Below are positions 49,091-57,244 of a stretch of 64,000 nucleotides of DNA, in pieces. The notes under the pieces were generated by a model, which was not told the origin of the DNA, searched no databases, and saw only the letters and a program-made list of their open reading frames with translations. The DNA comes from CANJIV01 sp046330225. Its GTDB lineage: Bacteria > Actinomycetota > Thermoleophilia > Solirubrobacterales > Solirubrobacteraceae. Within the stretch, counting starts at the first letter, position 1. The number at the start of each line of letters is the position of its first letter. The DNA is taken from NCBI GenBank assembly GCA_046330225.1, contig JAXLTD010000003.1, forward strand, positions 1-64,000, in the 5' to 3' direction. The translations under genes and the position numbers were made by a program.

Positions 49091-49987
49091 GTGAGCACCG
49101 CACGCGTCGCCCTGCCTCGCCTGCTGCGGCGGCGCCCGCCGGCCCGCGCCCGGCCCGTGGCCCGCCGGCCGGCGCGCCGGTGGCGCCCGCGGCCCCGCTG
49201 GATCGTCATCGTCCTCCTCCTCGCGGCGCTGCTGGGCGGCGGCTACCTGTGGCTGCGGGACTCGTCACTCGTCTCGGTCGACCAGGTGGCCGTGCGCGGC
49301 GCCTCGGGGCCCGACGCGCCCGCGATCCGCTCGGCGCTCACCGCGGCCGCGCAGGACATGACCACGCTGCACGTCGACGTCCAGGCACTGCGCGACGCCG
49401 TCGCGGCCTATCCGACCGTGAAGTCCGTCTCGGCCACGACCGACGGCATGCACGGCCTGCGGATCCGGGTGACCGAGCACATTCCGGTTGCCGTGGCCGA
49501 TGCGAGCGGCGCCCAGACGCCCATCGCCGCCGACGGCACGGTGCTGCGCCGCGGCGTCGTGCGCTCCGGCCTGCCGGTCATCTCCGCCGACGCGACCACC
49601 GGCGGATCCCGGCTGGCGGGCGGCAAGGCCCTCGCGGCCCTGCAGGTCGCGGCCGCCGCGCCGCCGGCCCTGCGGGCGCTCACGTCGGACATCGGCCCGG
49701 GCCCGACGGGCCTGGTCGCCCGGATGGCCAACGGGCCCAAGATCATCTTCGGCAGCCCGCGCGACGCCGCGGCGAAGTGGCTGGCCGCGGCCCGGGTCCT
49801 GGCGGACCCCAACGCCCGCGGCGCCAAGTACATCGACGTCAGCGTGCCGCTGCGGCCGGTGGCCGGGCCGTTCGATCCGGGCCCGGGCGTGGCGAGCACG
49901 GACACCGCGATCCCGCTGGATGCGCCCAGCGGGCCGACCGCCGACAACCCCACCGCCGTGCCGGATCCGGCGGCCAGCCAGCCGTGA
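49091..49987 (+). CDS. ftsQ: FtsQ/DivIB-type division protein
   Basis: 298 residues from GTG 49091. A basic, Arg/Pro-rich cytoplasmic tail, one membrane segment (WIVIVLLLAALLGGGYLWL, about residues 37-55), a POTRA domain (SLVSVDQVAVRGASGPD onward) and the FtsQ domain (RIRVTEHIPVAVAD, then VLRRGVV). The C-terminal Pro/Asp tail is extra. It connects FtsL/FtsB to the rest of the division machine. ftsZ follows after a 220-bp promoter region. Confidence 0.88.
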   Translation: MSTARVALPRLLRRRPPARARPVARRPARRWRPRPRWIVIVLLLAALLGGGYLWLRDSSLVSVDQVAVRGASGPDAPAIRSALTAAAQDMTTLHVDVQALRDAVAAYPTVKSVSATTDGMHGLRIRVTEHIPVAVADASGAQTPIAADGTVLRRGVVRSGLPVISADATTGGSRLAGGKALAALQVAAAAPPALRALTSDIGPGPTGLVARMANGPKIIFGSPRDAAAKWLAAARVLADPNARGAKYIDVSVPLRPVAGPFDPGPGVASTDTAIPLDAPSGPTADNPTAVPDPAASQP

Positions 49988-50106
49988 CGGCGGATGAAAG
50001 CTCGACTTCAGATCTAGGGTTCTCTCGACCAGCGGCCGAGACTTGAGGAACCGGGCGCCCGCAGGCTGCGGGGATGTGCAACGCTCGGTGCGAACACACG
50101 ATCGGA

Positions 50107-50136
50107 TTGACAAACCCCTGCAAATGCGCTTACGGT
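50107..50136 (+). promoter_or_regulatory. ftsZ promoter
   Basis: TTGACA (50107-50112), 18 bp, TACGGT (50131-50136). It is the best -35 box in the window and lies 72 bp before the ftsZ start in AT-richer DNA, so ftsZ has its own leadered transcript in addition to any read-through. Confidence 0.65.
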
Positions 50137-50207
50137 GCCCATCCTCCGGACCAGCATCATGAGCACAAACGCTCAACGCTAACTCGAGGGTCGGACGGAA
50201 AGAAACT

Positions 50208-51290
50208 ATGGAGAGCGGCAGCTATCTCGCGGTCATCAAGGTCGTCGGCGTCGGCGGCGGCGGCACCAATGCGGTCAACCGCATGGTCGACGCCGGCCTG
50301 CGCGGCGTGGAGTTCATTGCGGCCAACACCGACGCCCAGGCGCTCGCCATGTGCGACGCCGACGTCAAGCTCAACATCGGCCACGAGCTGACCAAGGGCC
50401 TCGGCGCCGGGGCGAACCCGGATGTCGGCGCCGGGGCGGCGGCCGAGTCGCGCGACGACATCAAGGAGGCCCTCAAGGGGGCCGACATGGTGTTCGTCAC
50501 CGCCGGCGAGGGCGGCGGCACCGGCACCGGCGCCGCACCCGTCATCGCCGAGATCGCCAAGAACGAGATCGGCGCGCTCACCGTCGGCGTCGTCACCCGC
50601 CCGTTCGAATTCGAGGGCGCGCGGCGCCAGCAGTCCGCCGAAGAGGGCATCCAGCACCTGCGCGACAACGTCGACACGCTCATCGTCATCCCGAACGAGA
50701 AGCTGCTGGCCATCGTCGAGCGGCGCACGAGCATCCTCGACGCCTTCAAGGAGGCCGACAACGTCCTGCGCCAGGGCGTGCAGGGCATCACCGACCTCAT
50801 CACGATCCCCGGCCTGATCAACCTCGACTTCGCCGACGTGCGCACGATCATGACCGACGCCGGGACGGCGCTGATCGGGATCGGCACGAGCGCGGGCGAG
50901 AGCCGCGCGCTGGAGGCCGCCAAGGGCGCGATCTCCTCGCCGCTGCTCGAGGAGTCCGTCGAGGGCGCCTCGGGGATCCTGCTCAACATCACCGGCGGCT
51001 CGGATCTCGGCCTGTTCGAGGTCAACGAGGCCGCCGAGATCGTCGAGAGCGCCGCCGACTCGGACGCCAACATCATCTTCGGCGCCGTGATCGACGACGC
51101 CATGGGCGACGAGGTCCGCGTCACGGTGATCGCCACCGGCTTCCACAAGTCCTCGTCGCGTCCGTCCCGGGCCCGCGAGACCGTGCGCGAGCGCCGGCCG
51201 GACCGCAGCCCGGGCCTGGACGACCGCTCGCGCTCGTCGCTGGAGATCTCCGACGACGACATCGACATCCCGGCGTTCCTGCGGGACTGA
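50208..51290 (+). CDS. ftsZ: cell division protein FtsZ
   Basis: 360 residues. Tubulin-like GTPase with KVVGVGGGGTNAVNRM, the T4 loop GGGTGTG (102-108), VVTRPFEFEG, and the T7 region NLDFADVRTIM. After a short Arg/Ser-rich linker it ends with the conserved tail peptide DIDIPAFLRD, which binds partner proteins. It forms the division ring. ftsA is not present in the window, as in actinobacteria generally; the linker is short. Confidence 0.97.
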   Translation: MESGSYLAVIKVVGVGGGGTNAVNRMVDAGLRGVEFIAANTDAQALAMCDADVKLNIGHELTKGLGAGANPDVGAGAAAESRDDIKEALKGADMVFVTAGEGGGTGTGAAPVIAEIAKNEIGALTVGVVTRPFEFEGARRQQSAEEGIQHLRDNVDTLIVIPNEKLLAIVERRTSILDAFKEADNVLRQGVQGITDLITIPGLINLDFADVRTIMTDAGTALIGIGTSAGESRALEAAKGAISSPLLEESVEGASGILLNITGGSDLGLFEVNEAAEIVESAADSDANIIFGAVIDDAMGDEVRVTVIATGFHKSSSRPSRARETVRERRPDRSPGLDDRSRSSLEISDDDIDIPAFLRD

Positions 51291-51339
51291 GGCCGCCGCG
51301 CCACAGCCGGGCCCCCGCGCCTGAGAGGCTGCCCGGCGG

Positions 51340-54090
51340 ATGACCGCCGCGTTCGCCGACTGGGCCTTCTCCGGCACCTGGCGCCGCTACCAGGAGCTGT
51401 GCCTGGACGCCTTCGAGGCCGACCGCGCCGCCGGGCGCCGCGAGACGCTGCTCGTCGCCCCGCCGGGCTCGGGCAAGACCGTCGTCGGGCTCGAGGTCGT
51501 GCGGCGCCTGGGAGCGCCGGCGCTCGTCCTGTGCCCGTCCCAGACGATCCAGCGCCAGTGGGCCGAGAAGCAGGCGCTGTTCGGGCCGCCGAGCGCGGAC
51601 CTGCACGTCCTGACCTACCAGGCGCTCTGCCAGGCCGACGACCCTGACGGCCTGCTGCGCCATGCCGCCGCCGAGCGCTGGGCCCGCGAGCGCGCGCAGG
51701 CCACCGGGGCCACGCCCGCCGAGGCTGCCGCCGAGGGCGAGGCGTTCGCCGGCGCCGCGGCGCAGCGGCGCGAGCGTGAGCTCACGGCGATCGTTGCGGG
51801 CCTCAAGCGCCAGGCCGCGGCCGGCAAGCTGCCCGACCTCGCGGCGGAGGACCTCCTGGCCGCGCCGGCCCTGGAGCGCCTGGCGGCCCTGCATGCGGCG
51901 GGGGTCGCCACGGTCGTCCTGGACGAGTGCCACCACCTGGCCTCGCTGTGGGGCGCGCTGCTCGTGCCGCTGCTGGCGAAGCTCGCCCCGGCCCATGTGC
52001 TGGGGCTGACCGCGACGAGCCCGTCGGAGCTCACGGCCGAGCAGGCCGCGCTGTACGGACAGCTGCTCGGGGCGATCGACTTCACGATCCCGACGCCCGC
52101 CGTGGTGCGCGAGGGGCATCTCGCGCCCTACCAGGAGCTCGTGCAGCTCTGCACGCCGCTCGGCGGGGAGCTCGACTGGCTCGCCGCCCAGCACAGCCGC
52201 TTCCGGGAGCTGCTCATCGACCTCGACGGCGACGCCGGGGCGCAGGCGCCGCCCGGGCTCTCGGCCTGGCTGCTGGCCAGGCTGCGCGAGCGGCGGACCG
52301 GGCCGGGCGCACAGCTGAGCTGGGCGGAGTTCGCGCGGCGCTCGCCGCGCCTGGCCGAATCCGGGCTGCGCTGGCTGAACGCCCAAGGCGAGCCGCCGCC
52401 CGACGGCGCGCCCCGCGGCGAGGCGTTCCGGGCCGCGCTGAGCCTCGATGACTGGGTCGCGCTGCTCGACGACTACGCGTTGCGGTGCCTGCAGCCGGAC
52501 GGGCGCCCTGCGGCGGAGGCACGCCTGGATGCCCTCAAGGCGGCGCTCGGCGATCTTGGGTTCGCCGTGACCCGCCAGGGAATCCGGCGGGCCGGGGGCG
52601 ACGTGGACCGGGTCCTGCTGCACTCGGCGGCCAAGCCGCTGGCGATGTGCGAGGCGCTCGCGGCAGAGGCCGAGTCGCGCGGCGACGGGCTGCGGGCGCT
52701 CGTGCTGACCGACGCCGAGCGGCCGCCCCGCCAGCCGGAGGGCTCGCCGCTGGCGCTGAGCGGCGGGGGGCTGGGGCTGCTCGCCGCCGCCGGCGCGGAT
52801 GACCGCACGGCCGTCCTGCGGCCCGCGTTCGTCTCGGCCGCGACGGTCGCGGTCCTCCCGGGCGACGCCGACTGGTGGTGCGCGGCGCTGGCGCAGGGCG
52901 CGCCCGCGGGCCTCGACGCGGCGGCGTTCGTCCGGGCCGAGGGGCCCGGTGGCATCGTGGTGCTCACGCATCCGTCCCCGGCGTTCGTCTCGCGCTGGTG
53001 GACTGCGCGGGCCACCGAGCTGCTGGCCGGCGGCGGCTCCCAGGCGCTCATCGGCACCCGCGGGCTGCTCGGCGAGGGCTGGGACTGCTCGCAGGTCAAC
53101 GTGCTCGTGGACATGACCGCCGTGGCCGCGGACGTCTCGGTGCGCCAGATGCGCGGCCGCTCGCTGCGGCTGGATCCGGGCGACCCGGAGAAGCTGGCCA
53201 GCAACTGGGACGTGATCTGCATCGCGCCGCAGCTCGAGCGCGGCGCCGCCGACTACCAGCGGTTCGTGCGCCGCCACGAGCACCTGCACGCGCCGTGCGA
53301 GGACGGGACGATCGAGACGGGCCCGTCGCACGTCCACCCCGAGCTCTCCCCGTTCGCCCCGCCGCCGGCGGACCGTTTCGCGCCGATCAACGCCGAGCAG
53401 CGCGAACGGGCCGACGACCAGGCCGGCGCCCGGGCGCGCTGGCGCATCGGGGAGCCCTACCGGGGCGTCGATCTCGATGCGGTGGTGGTCCGTCCGGCCC
53501 GGCGGGGCCGCGCGGGGACGCGTCCCGGGTCCGGGTCCGCGCCCGTCGGGCCGTCGGGGCCGCCGGCGGTGCCGCCCGGCGGCCTGGCGACGGCCGCGGC
53601 GGGTCTCGTCGTCGGCGCGCGGCGCCATCCCGCCGAGCTGCCGCTGGAGTGGGCGGCGGGCGCGGTCTGCGAGGCGTACGTGACCCTCGGCGAGCTCACG
53701 GCGGACGCCCTCGCGTCGCTGGACTTCGGCGTGCGGCCCGAGGGCTGGCTGCGCGTGATGCTCCCGGACGCGAGCGTCGAGGAGAGCCGCCGCGTCTGCG
53801 CGGCGATCGACGACCTCCTCGGCGGCGGCGCGCTGCCGCGCTACGTGGTCTCGCGGCCGGCGGTGCGGCCGGGCCGGCGCTGGTCGCGCCCCGAGCTGCA
53901 GTGGCATCCGGTCCCCGCCGACCTGGGCCGCAACCGCGAGCGGGCCGACGCCTTCCTGGCTGCGTGGTCGTGGCGCTGCCGCCCGTCGGAGCTGCGCTAC
54001 TGCCAGGGCAGCGACGCGGGCTTCGCGCTCGCCGCCGCCGCGTCGGCCGGCGCGGCGTGGGAGACGCAGCGGCGCAGCGTGTGGCGGTAG
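51340..54090 (+). CDS. large SF2 helicase (DECH-box), 916 aa
   Basis: Walker A APPGSGKT (40-47), motif II DECH (195-198), and motif VI QMRGRSLR (603-610) with GTRGLLGEGWDC before it define a superfamily 2 helicase of the DEAD/DEAH-related type. Between the two RecA domains there is a large insert (about 100-180 and 230-480) rich in Ala, Leu and Arg. After residue 620 there is a C-terminal region of about 300 residues that I cannot assign. No nuclease motif or neighbouring defence gene is seen. Substrate unknown. ATG 51340 starts 49 bp after ftsZ. Confidence 0.85.
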   Translation: MTAAFADWAFSGTWRRYQELCLDAFEADRAAGRRETLLVAPPGSGKTVVGLEVVRRLGAPALVLCPSQTIQRQWAEKQALFGPPSADLHVLTYQALCQADDPDGLLRHAAAERWARERAQATGATPAEAAAEGEAFAGAAAQRRERELTAIVAGLKRQAAAGKLPDLAAEDLLAAPALERLAALHAAGVATVVLDECHHLASLWGALLVPLLAKLAPAHVLGLTATSPSELTAEQAALYGQLLGAIDFTIPTPAVVREGHLAPYQELVQLCTPLGGELDWLAAQHSRFRELLIDLDGDAGAQAPPGLSAWLLARLRERRTGPGAQLSWAEFARRSPRLAESGLRWLNAQGEPPPDGAPRGEAFRAALSLDDWVALLDDYALRCLQPDGRPAAEARLDALKAALGDLGFAVTRQGIRRAGGDVDRVLLHSAAKPLAMCEALAAEAESRGDGLRALVLTDAERPPRQPEGSPLALSGGGLGLLAAAGADDRTAVLRPAFVSAATVAVLPGDADWWCAALAQGAPAGLDAAAFVRAEGPGGIVVLTHPSPAFVSRWWTARATELLAGGGSQALIGTRGLLGEGWDCSQVNVLVDMTAVAADVSVRQMRGRSLRLDPGDPEKLASNWDVICIAPQLERGAADYQRFVRRHEHLHAPCEDGTIETGPSHVHPELSPFAPPPADRFAPINAEQRERADDQAGARARWRIGEPYRGVDLDAVVVRPARRGRAGTRPGSGSAPVGPSGPPAVPPGGLATAAAGLVVGARRHPAELPLEWAAGAVCEAYVTLGELTADALASLDFGVRPEGWLRVMLPDASVEESRRVCAAIDDLLGGGALPRYVVSRPAVRPGRRWSRPELQWHPVPADLGRNRERADAFLAAWSWRCRPSELRYCQGSDAGFALAAAASAGAAWETQRRSVWR

Positions 54091-54140
54091 GAGGCTGGGC
54101 GCGGGGCGCCGTGCCGGGTCGTGCTTGGTTCGAGGCGGGC

Positions 54141-54544
54141 GTGCCCGGCTCGGGCGGGCATCGAGGGGAGGCGGTCCGGCGGCGTAGCCGGGCCCGCCGC
54201 CGCGTTCTTGTGCGCCTGGACCACCGATTCGGGGGCTGACGCGCGCAGGTTTGGGGCTGGGGGCCGGGCGGGGACGTTCTCGTGCGTGCGTGCCACCGAA
54301 TCGGTGGCTGAGGCGCGCAGGCTGGGTCCGGGGGCGCCGTGGCGGCCTCGGTCCGGGTTCGGGCGGGGTGCCGGACTCGGGCGGGCATCTAGGGGAGGGG
54401 GGTCCGGCGGCGTGGCCGGGCCCGCCGCGTTCTTGTGCACCTGGGCCACCGATTCGGTGGCTGAGGCGCGCAGGTTGGGGCGGGGCCTCAGGCGCAGCGT
54501 TCTTGTGTGTTTGGGCCACCGAATCGGTGGCTGAGGCGCGCAGG
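54141..54544 (+). repeat. array of four 46-bp repeats in two larger duplicated units
   Basis: Copies are at 54204-54249, 54276-54321, 54429-54474 and 54499-54544, each exactly 46 bp. Consensus ends are GTTCTTGTG and GGCGCGCAGG, with a central palindrome CCACCGA(A/T)TCGGTGG. Copies 1-2 are 26 bp apart and copies 3-4 are 24 bp apart. Units 54141-54321 and 54368-54544 share a leader with GCATCGAGGGG (54158) or GCATCTAGGGG (54385). The remaining gap, 54091-54140 and 54545-54715, shows no gene. Confidence 0.75.
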
Positions 54545-54703
54545 ATCGAATTGGAGGGCCGGCGCGGTCCGGCACCCGCCCCGGGCCGGCTCGCACGAGT
54601 CCAGCCGGCGGCTGGCAGCCGATCCAGCGCGGCCCCGGCCGCCCGCGCGCAGACCACGCCGGCGCCAACGAGCGCCAGCGCGCCATCCGGTCCGGACGCG
54701 CGC

Positions 54704-54709
54704 TACCGT
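54704..54709 (+). promoter_or_regulatory. probable -10 element of the small membrane protein gene (leaderless)
   Basis: TACCGT ends 6 nt before the ATG at 54716, the spacing seen before several other genes here. Confidence 0.4.
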
Positions 54710-54715
54710 GACGGC

Positions 54716-54988
54716 ATGAGCCGCGCGCTCGTCTTCGCCGTCCGCTACGGAATCCCGGCCGTCCTGATCCTCGCCGGGCTCGTGGCGATCGTGGCGCGCG
54801 ACGGCGACGAGACCTCGTATGAGCTCGCGGCGATGTCGATCGGCGGCGGGCTGGCCGTGCTCCTGCTCAACGTGGTCTTTCGGTTCGGCGCCAAGGGCGA
54901 CAGCGATCGCGACGACGAGGATGCCGCCCGGCGCTACTTCGACGAGCACGGCCACTGGCCCGACGAGGCGCCGGGCGGGCGCCCGTGA
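54716..54988 (+). CDS. small membrane protein, 90 aa
   Basis: From ATG 54716. Two hydrophobic segments (about residues 8-26 and 39-55) separated by RDGDETSYELA, then an acidic soluble tail (DSDRDDEDAARRYFDEHGHWPDEAP). The tail's HGHWPD resembles a motif in small actinobacterial membrane proteins of unknown function. Its stop overlaps the GntR gene (GTGA), so the two are co-translated. It could be a membrane partner or simply the first gene of the transcript. Confidence 0.78.
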   Translation: MSRALVFAVRYGIPAVLILAGLVAIVARDGDETSYELAAMSIGGGLAVLLLNVVFRFGAKGDSDRDDEDAARRYFDEHGHWPDEAPGGRP

Positions 54989-55692
54989 GCAGCCCCGAGC
55001 TGCAGCCGGTCTCCCGCACGCCCCTGTACGAGCTGGTCGTCGACCGGCTGCGCGAGTTCATCGACGTCCAGCAGCTCGAGCCGGGCGACCGCCTGATGTC
55101 CGAGCGCGAGCTCGCCCAGCAGCTCGGCGTCAGCCGCAGCTCGGTGCGCCAGGCGCTCACCGCGCTGAAGGTGGTGGGGCTCATCGAGATCCGCCACGGC
55201 GACGGCATCTACCTGCTGCGCTCGCCGGGCGACGTGATCCCGAGCCTCGCGCTCGAGGTCGCCAACGCCCAGGTGGACCACCCGATGATCTGGGAGGTGC
55301 GCGAGGGCGTCGAGACCCAGGCAGCGCGGCTCGCCGCCCGCCGCCGGACCAAGCGCGACCTCGTCCGGATGCGCCAGGCGCTCGACGCGATGGCGGCCTC
55401 GGTCGCGGCGGGCGGCGACGGCGTCGTCGGGGACCGGCACTTCCATCAGGCCATCTGGGACGCCGCCCACAACGAGATGCTCAGCCAGGTCGTCGGCCAG
55501 CTGCGCGAGGCGATCGACCGCACGTCGGAGGCGTCGCTCACGGTCCCCGGGCGCCCGCCCACGTCGCTCGAGGCCCACGAGGCGATCTTCGCCGCGATCG
55601 AGGACCAGGACGAGGGCGCCGCCGACACCGCAATGCGCGCGCACGTCGCGGGCTCGGCCCAGAGCGTGGCCGCCCGAAAGGGCGGGCGCTGA
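54985..55692 (+). CDS. FadR-type GntR transcriptional regulator
   Basis: 235 residues from GTG 54985. N-terminal winged helix (PLYELVVDRLREFIDVQQLEPGDRLMSERELAQQLGVSRSSVRQAL) and an all-helical FCD domain with metal-binding His/Asp candidates (DRHFHQAIWDAAHNEML). FCD regulators usually sense small organic acids. A perfect TGGTCAGACCA, matching the FadR-subfamily consensus TnGTnnnACnA, lies between its stop and gcvT, so it probably controls the glycine cleavage operon. Confidence 0.9.
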   Translation: MSSPELQPVSRTPLYELVVDRLREFIDVQQLEPGDRLMSERELAQQLGVSRSSVRQALTALKVVGLIEIRHGDGIYLLRSPGDVIPSLALEVANAQVDHPMIWEVREGVETQAARLAARRRTKRDLVRMRQALDAMAASVAAGGDGVVGDRHFHQAIWDAAHNEMLSQVVGQLREAIDRTSEASLTVPGRPPTSLEAHEAIFAAIEDQDEGAADTAMRAHVAGSAQSVAARKGGR

Positions 55693-55736
55693 AAGAGTCC
55701 GGCCCGGCCGCTGCTAGGCTGCCGAGGCCATGGAAT

Positions 55737-55747
55737 TGGTCAGACCA
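55737..55747. promoter_or_regulatory. FadR/GntR-type operator before gcvT
   Basis: TGGTC-A-GACCA, a perfect 11-bp palindrome fitting the FadR-subfamily consensus TnGTnnnACnA. It is 24 bp before the gcvT start and downstream of a -10-like TAGGCT (55715-55720). No glycine riboswitch fits in this 78-bp gap. Confidence 0.6.
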
Positions 55748-55770
55748 CTGAACCACTCGGGCGCCTGACC

Positions 55771-56847
55771 GTGACGGGCCCGGCCACGCGAAGGCGCAGC
55801 CCGCTGCACGACCGCCACGTCGCCGCCGGCGCGAAGCTCGTCCCGTTCGCCGGCTGGGAGATGCCCGTCGAGTACGGGGGCATCCGGGCCGAGCACCTCG
55901 CCGTCCGCCGGCACGCCGGGATCTTCGACGTCTCGCACATGGGCGAGGTCGAAATTGCCGGGCCGCAGGCCGCAGGCGCCCTCCAGCACGCCACCTCCAA
56001 CGACATCGCCCGGATTCCCGAGGGCGGCGCGCAGTACGGGCTGCTGTGCCGCGAGGACGGCGGAGTCCTCGACGACCTCTTCACGTACCGGCTGGCCGAG
56101 GCCCGCTACCTCACGGTGACGAACGCCGCCAACCACGAGGGCGACCTGGCCGAGCTCCAGGCCCGCGCCGCGCCCTACGACGCCGACGTGCGCGACGCCC
56201 GCGACGCCTTCGCGATGCTCGCCGTGCAGGGCCCGGAGGCGCGCAGGATCGTCGCCGGCCTGGCCGACGGGCCGCTCCCGCCGCGGATGCACGCCGCGCA
56301 GCGCACGGTCGCCGGCGTCCCGATGCTCGTCTGCGGCACCGGCTACACCGGGGAGGACGGCGTCGAGCTGCTGCTCGATCCGGGCGCCGCGGGCGCCGCC
56401 TGGGACGCGATCGTGGCCGCCGGCGCCGCGCCGGCCGGCCTGGGCGCCCGCGACACGCTGCGCCTCGAGGCCTGCTTCCACCTCTACGGCAACGACCTGT
56501 CCCCCGACCGGACGCCCATCGAGGCCGGCCTCGGCTGGGCCTGTGCGGAGGACACCGGATTCGTCGGCGCCGAGGCGATCCGCGCGATTCGCACCGCCGG
56601 CCCCGCCGAGCGCCTCGTCCCCTTCGCGCTGACCGGCCCGGGCATCGCCCGCCCGGGCAACCCGGTCGCCGGCGGCGGCGTGGTGACGAGCGGCACGCTC
56701 TCCCCGTCGCTGGGCGTCGGGATCGGCCTGGCCTACCTGCCCGCCGGCCGCGCCGCGCCCGGCACCGAGATCGAGATCGACGTCCGCGGCCGGATCCGGC
56801 CCGCGGTCGTCAAGCGCAAGCCCCTCTACCCGCCCGGAGATGCCTAG
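55771..56847 (+). CDS. gcvT: glycine cleavage system T protein (aminomethyltransferase)
   Basis: 358 residues from GTG 55771. PLHDRHVAAGAKLVPFAGWEMPVEY at the N-terminus, FDVSHMGEVEIAG and GYTGEDGVELLL in the middle, and RDTLRLEACFHLYGNDL are GcvT signatures. It releases ammonia from the lipoyl-bound intermediate and passes the one-carbon unit to tetrahydrofolate. First gene of gcvT-gcvH-gcvPA-gcvPB; gcvH begins at the next base after the stop. Confidence 0.95.
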   Translation: MTGPATRRRSPLHDRHVAAGAKLVPFAGWEMPVEYGGIRAEHLAVRRHAGIFDVSHMGEVEIAGPQAAGALQHATSNDIARIPEGGAQYGLLCREDGGVLDDLFTYRLAEARYLTVTNAANHEGDLAELQARAAPYDADVRDARDAFAMLAVQGPEARRIVAGLADGPLPPRMHAAQRTVAGVPMLVCGTGYTGEDGVELLLDPGAAGAAWDAIVAAGAAPAGLGARDTLRLEACFHLYGNDLSPDRTPIEAGLGWACAEDTGFVGAEAIRAIRTAGPAERLVPFALTGPGIARPGNPVAGGGVVTSGTLSPSLGVGIGLAYLPAGRAAPGTEIEIDVRGRIRPAVVKRKPLYPPGDA

Positions 56848-57234
56848 ATGGCCGACGCTTCCTACCCGCCCGACCTCCTCTACCACGCCGAGCACGACTG
56901 GGCCAGGATCGACGGCGACATCGCCACGTTCGGCATCACCTGGTACGCCCAGGACTCGCTCGGCGAGGTCGTCTTCTACGACCCGCCGGCCACCGGCACC
57001 GCGGTGACAAAGGACGAGCCCTATACCGAGATCGAGTCGGTGAAGGCCGTCTCGGACGTGGTCGCGCCGCTGTCGGGCGAGATCATCGAGGCCAACGCGG
57101 CCCTCGCCGACGGGCCGGAGGCCATCAACGACGACCCCTACGGCGCCGGCTGGCTCGTGAAGGTCCGCCTGTCCGATCCCGCCGAAGCCGACGGGCTGCT
57201 CTCGGCCGAGGCCTACCAGGCCGCGCTGGACTGA
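56848..57234 (+). CDS. gcvH: glycine cleavage system H protein
   Basis: 128 residues. Lipoyl-domain fold with the lipoylation site Lys66 in ESVKAVSD; AEHDWARIDGDIATFGITWYAQDSLGEVV matches the family start. It shuttles the aminomethyl group between the P, T and L proteins. The L protein (dihydrolipoamide dehydrogenase) gene is not in the window. It directly abuts gcvT and lies 10 bp before gcvPA. Confidence 0.96.
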   Translation: MADASYPPDLLYHAEHDWARIDGDIATFGITWYAQDSLGEVVFYDPPATGTAVTKDEPYTEIESVKAVSDVVAPLSGEIIEANAALADGPEAINDDPYGAGWLVKVRLSDPAEADGLLSAEAYQAALD

Positions 57235-57244
57235 GGGGCGCGCG

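Noticed and set aside
54121..54534. Open frame through the 46-bp repeats
   Set aside because: The repeated peptide is a by-product of the DNA repeat; there is no start signal and the units are of unequal spacing.
54204..54544. CRISPR array
   Set aside because: There are four 46-bp repeats, but spacers are 26, 107 and 24 bp, two of the spacers resemble each other, the repeats contain a full palindrome, and no cas gene is nearby.
51121..54657. Minus-strand open frame of 1178 codons opposite ftsZ and the helicase
   Set aside because: Low-complexity Arg/Pro/Ala product; the plus strand encodes well-defined proteins over most of its length.
55693..55770. Glycine riboswitch before gcvT
   Set aside because: The gap is 78 bp, too short for the aptamer, and is occupied by a -10-like box and a FadR-type operator.
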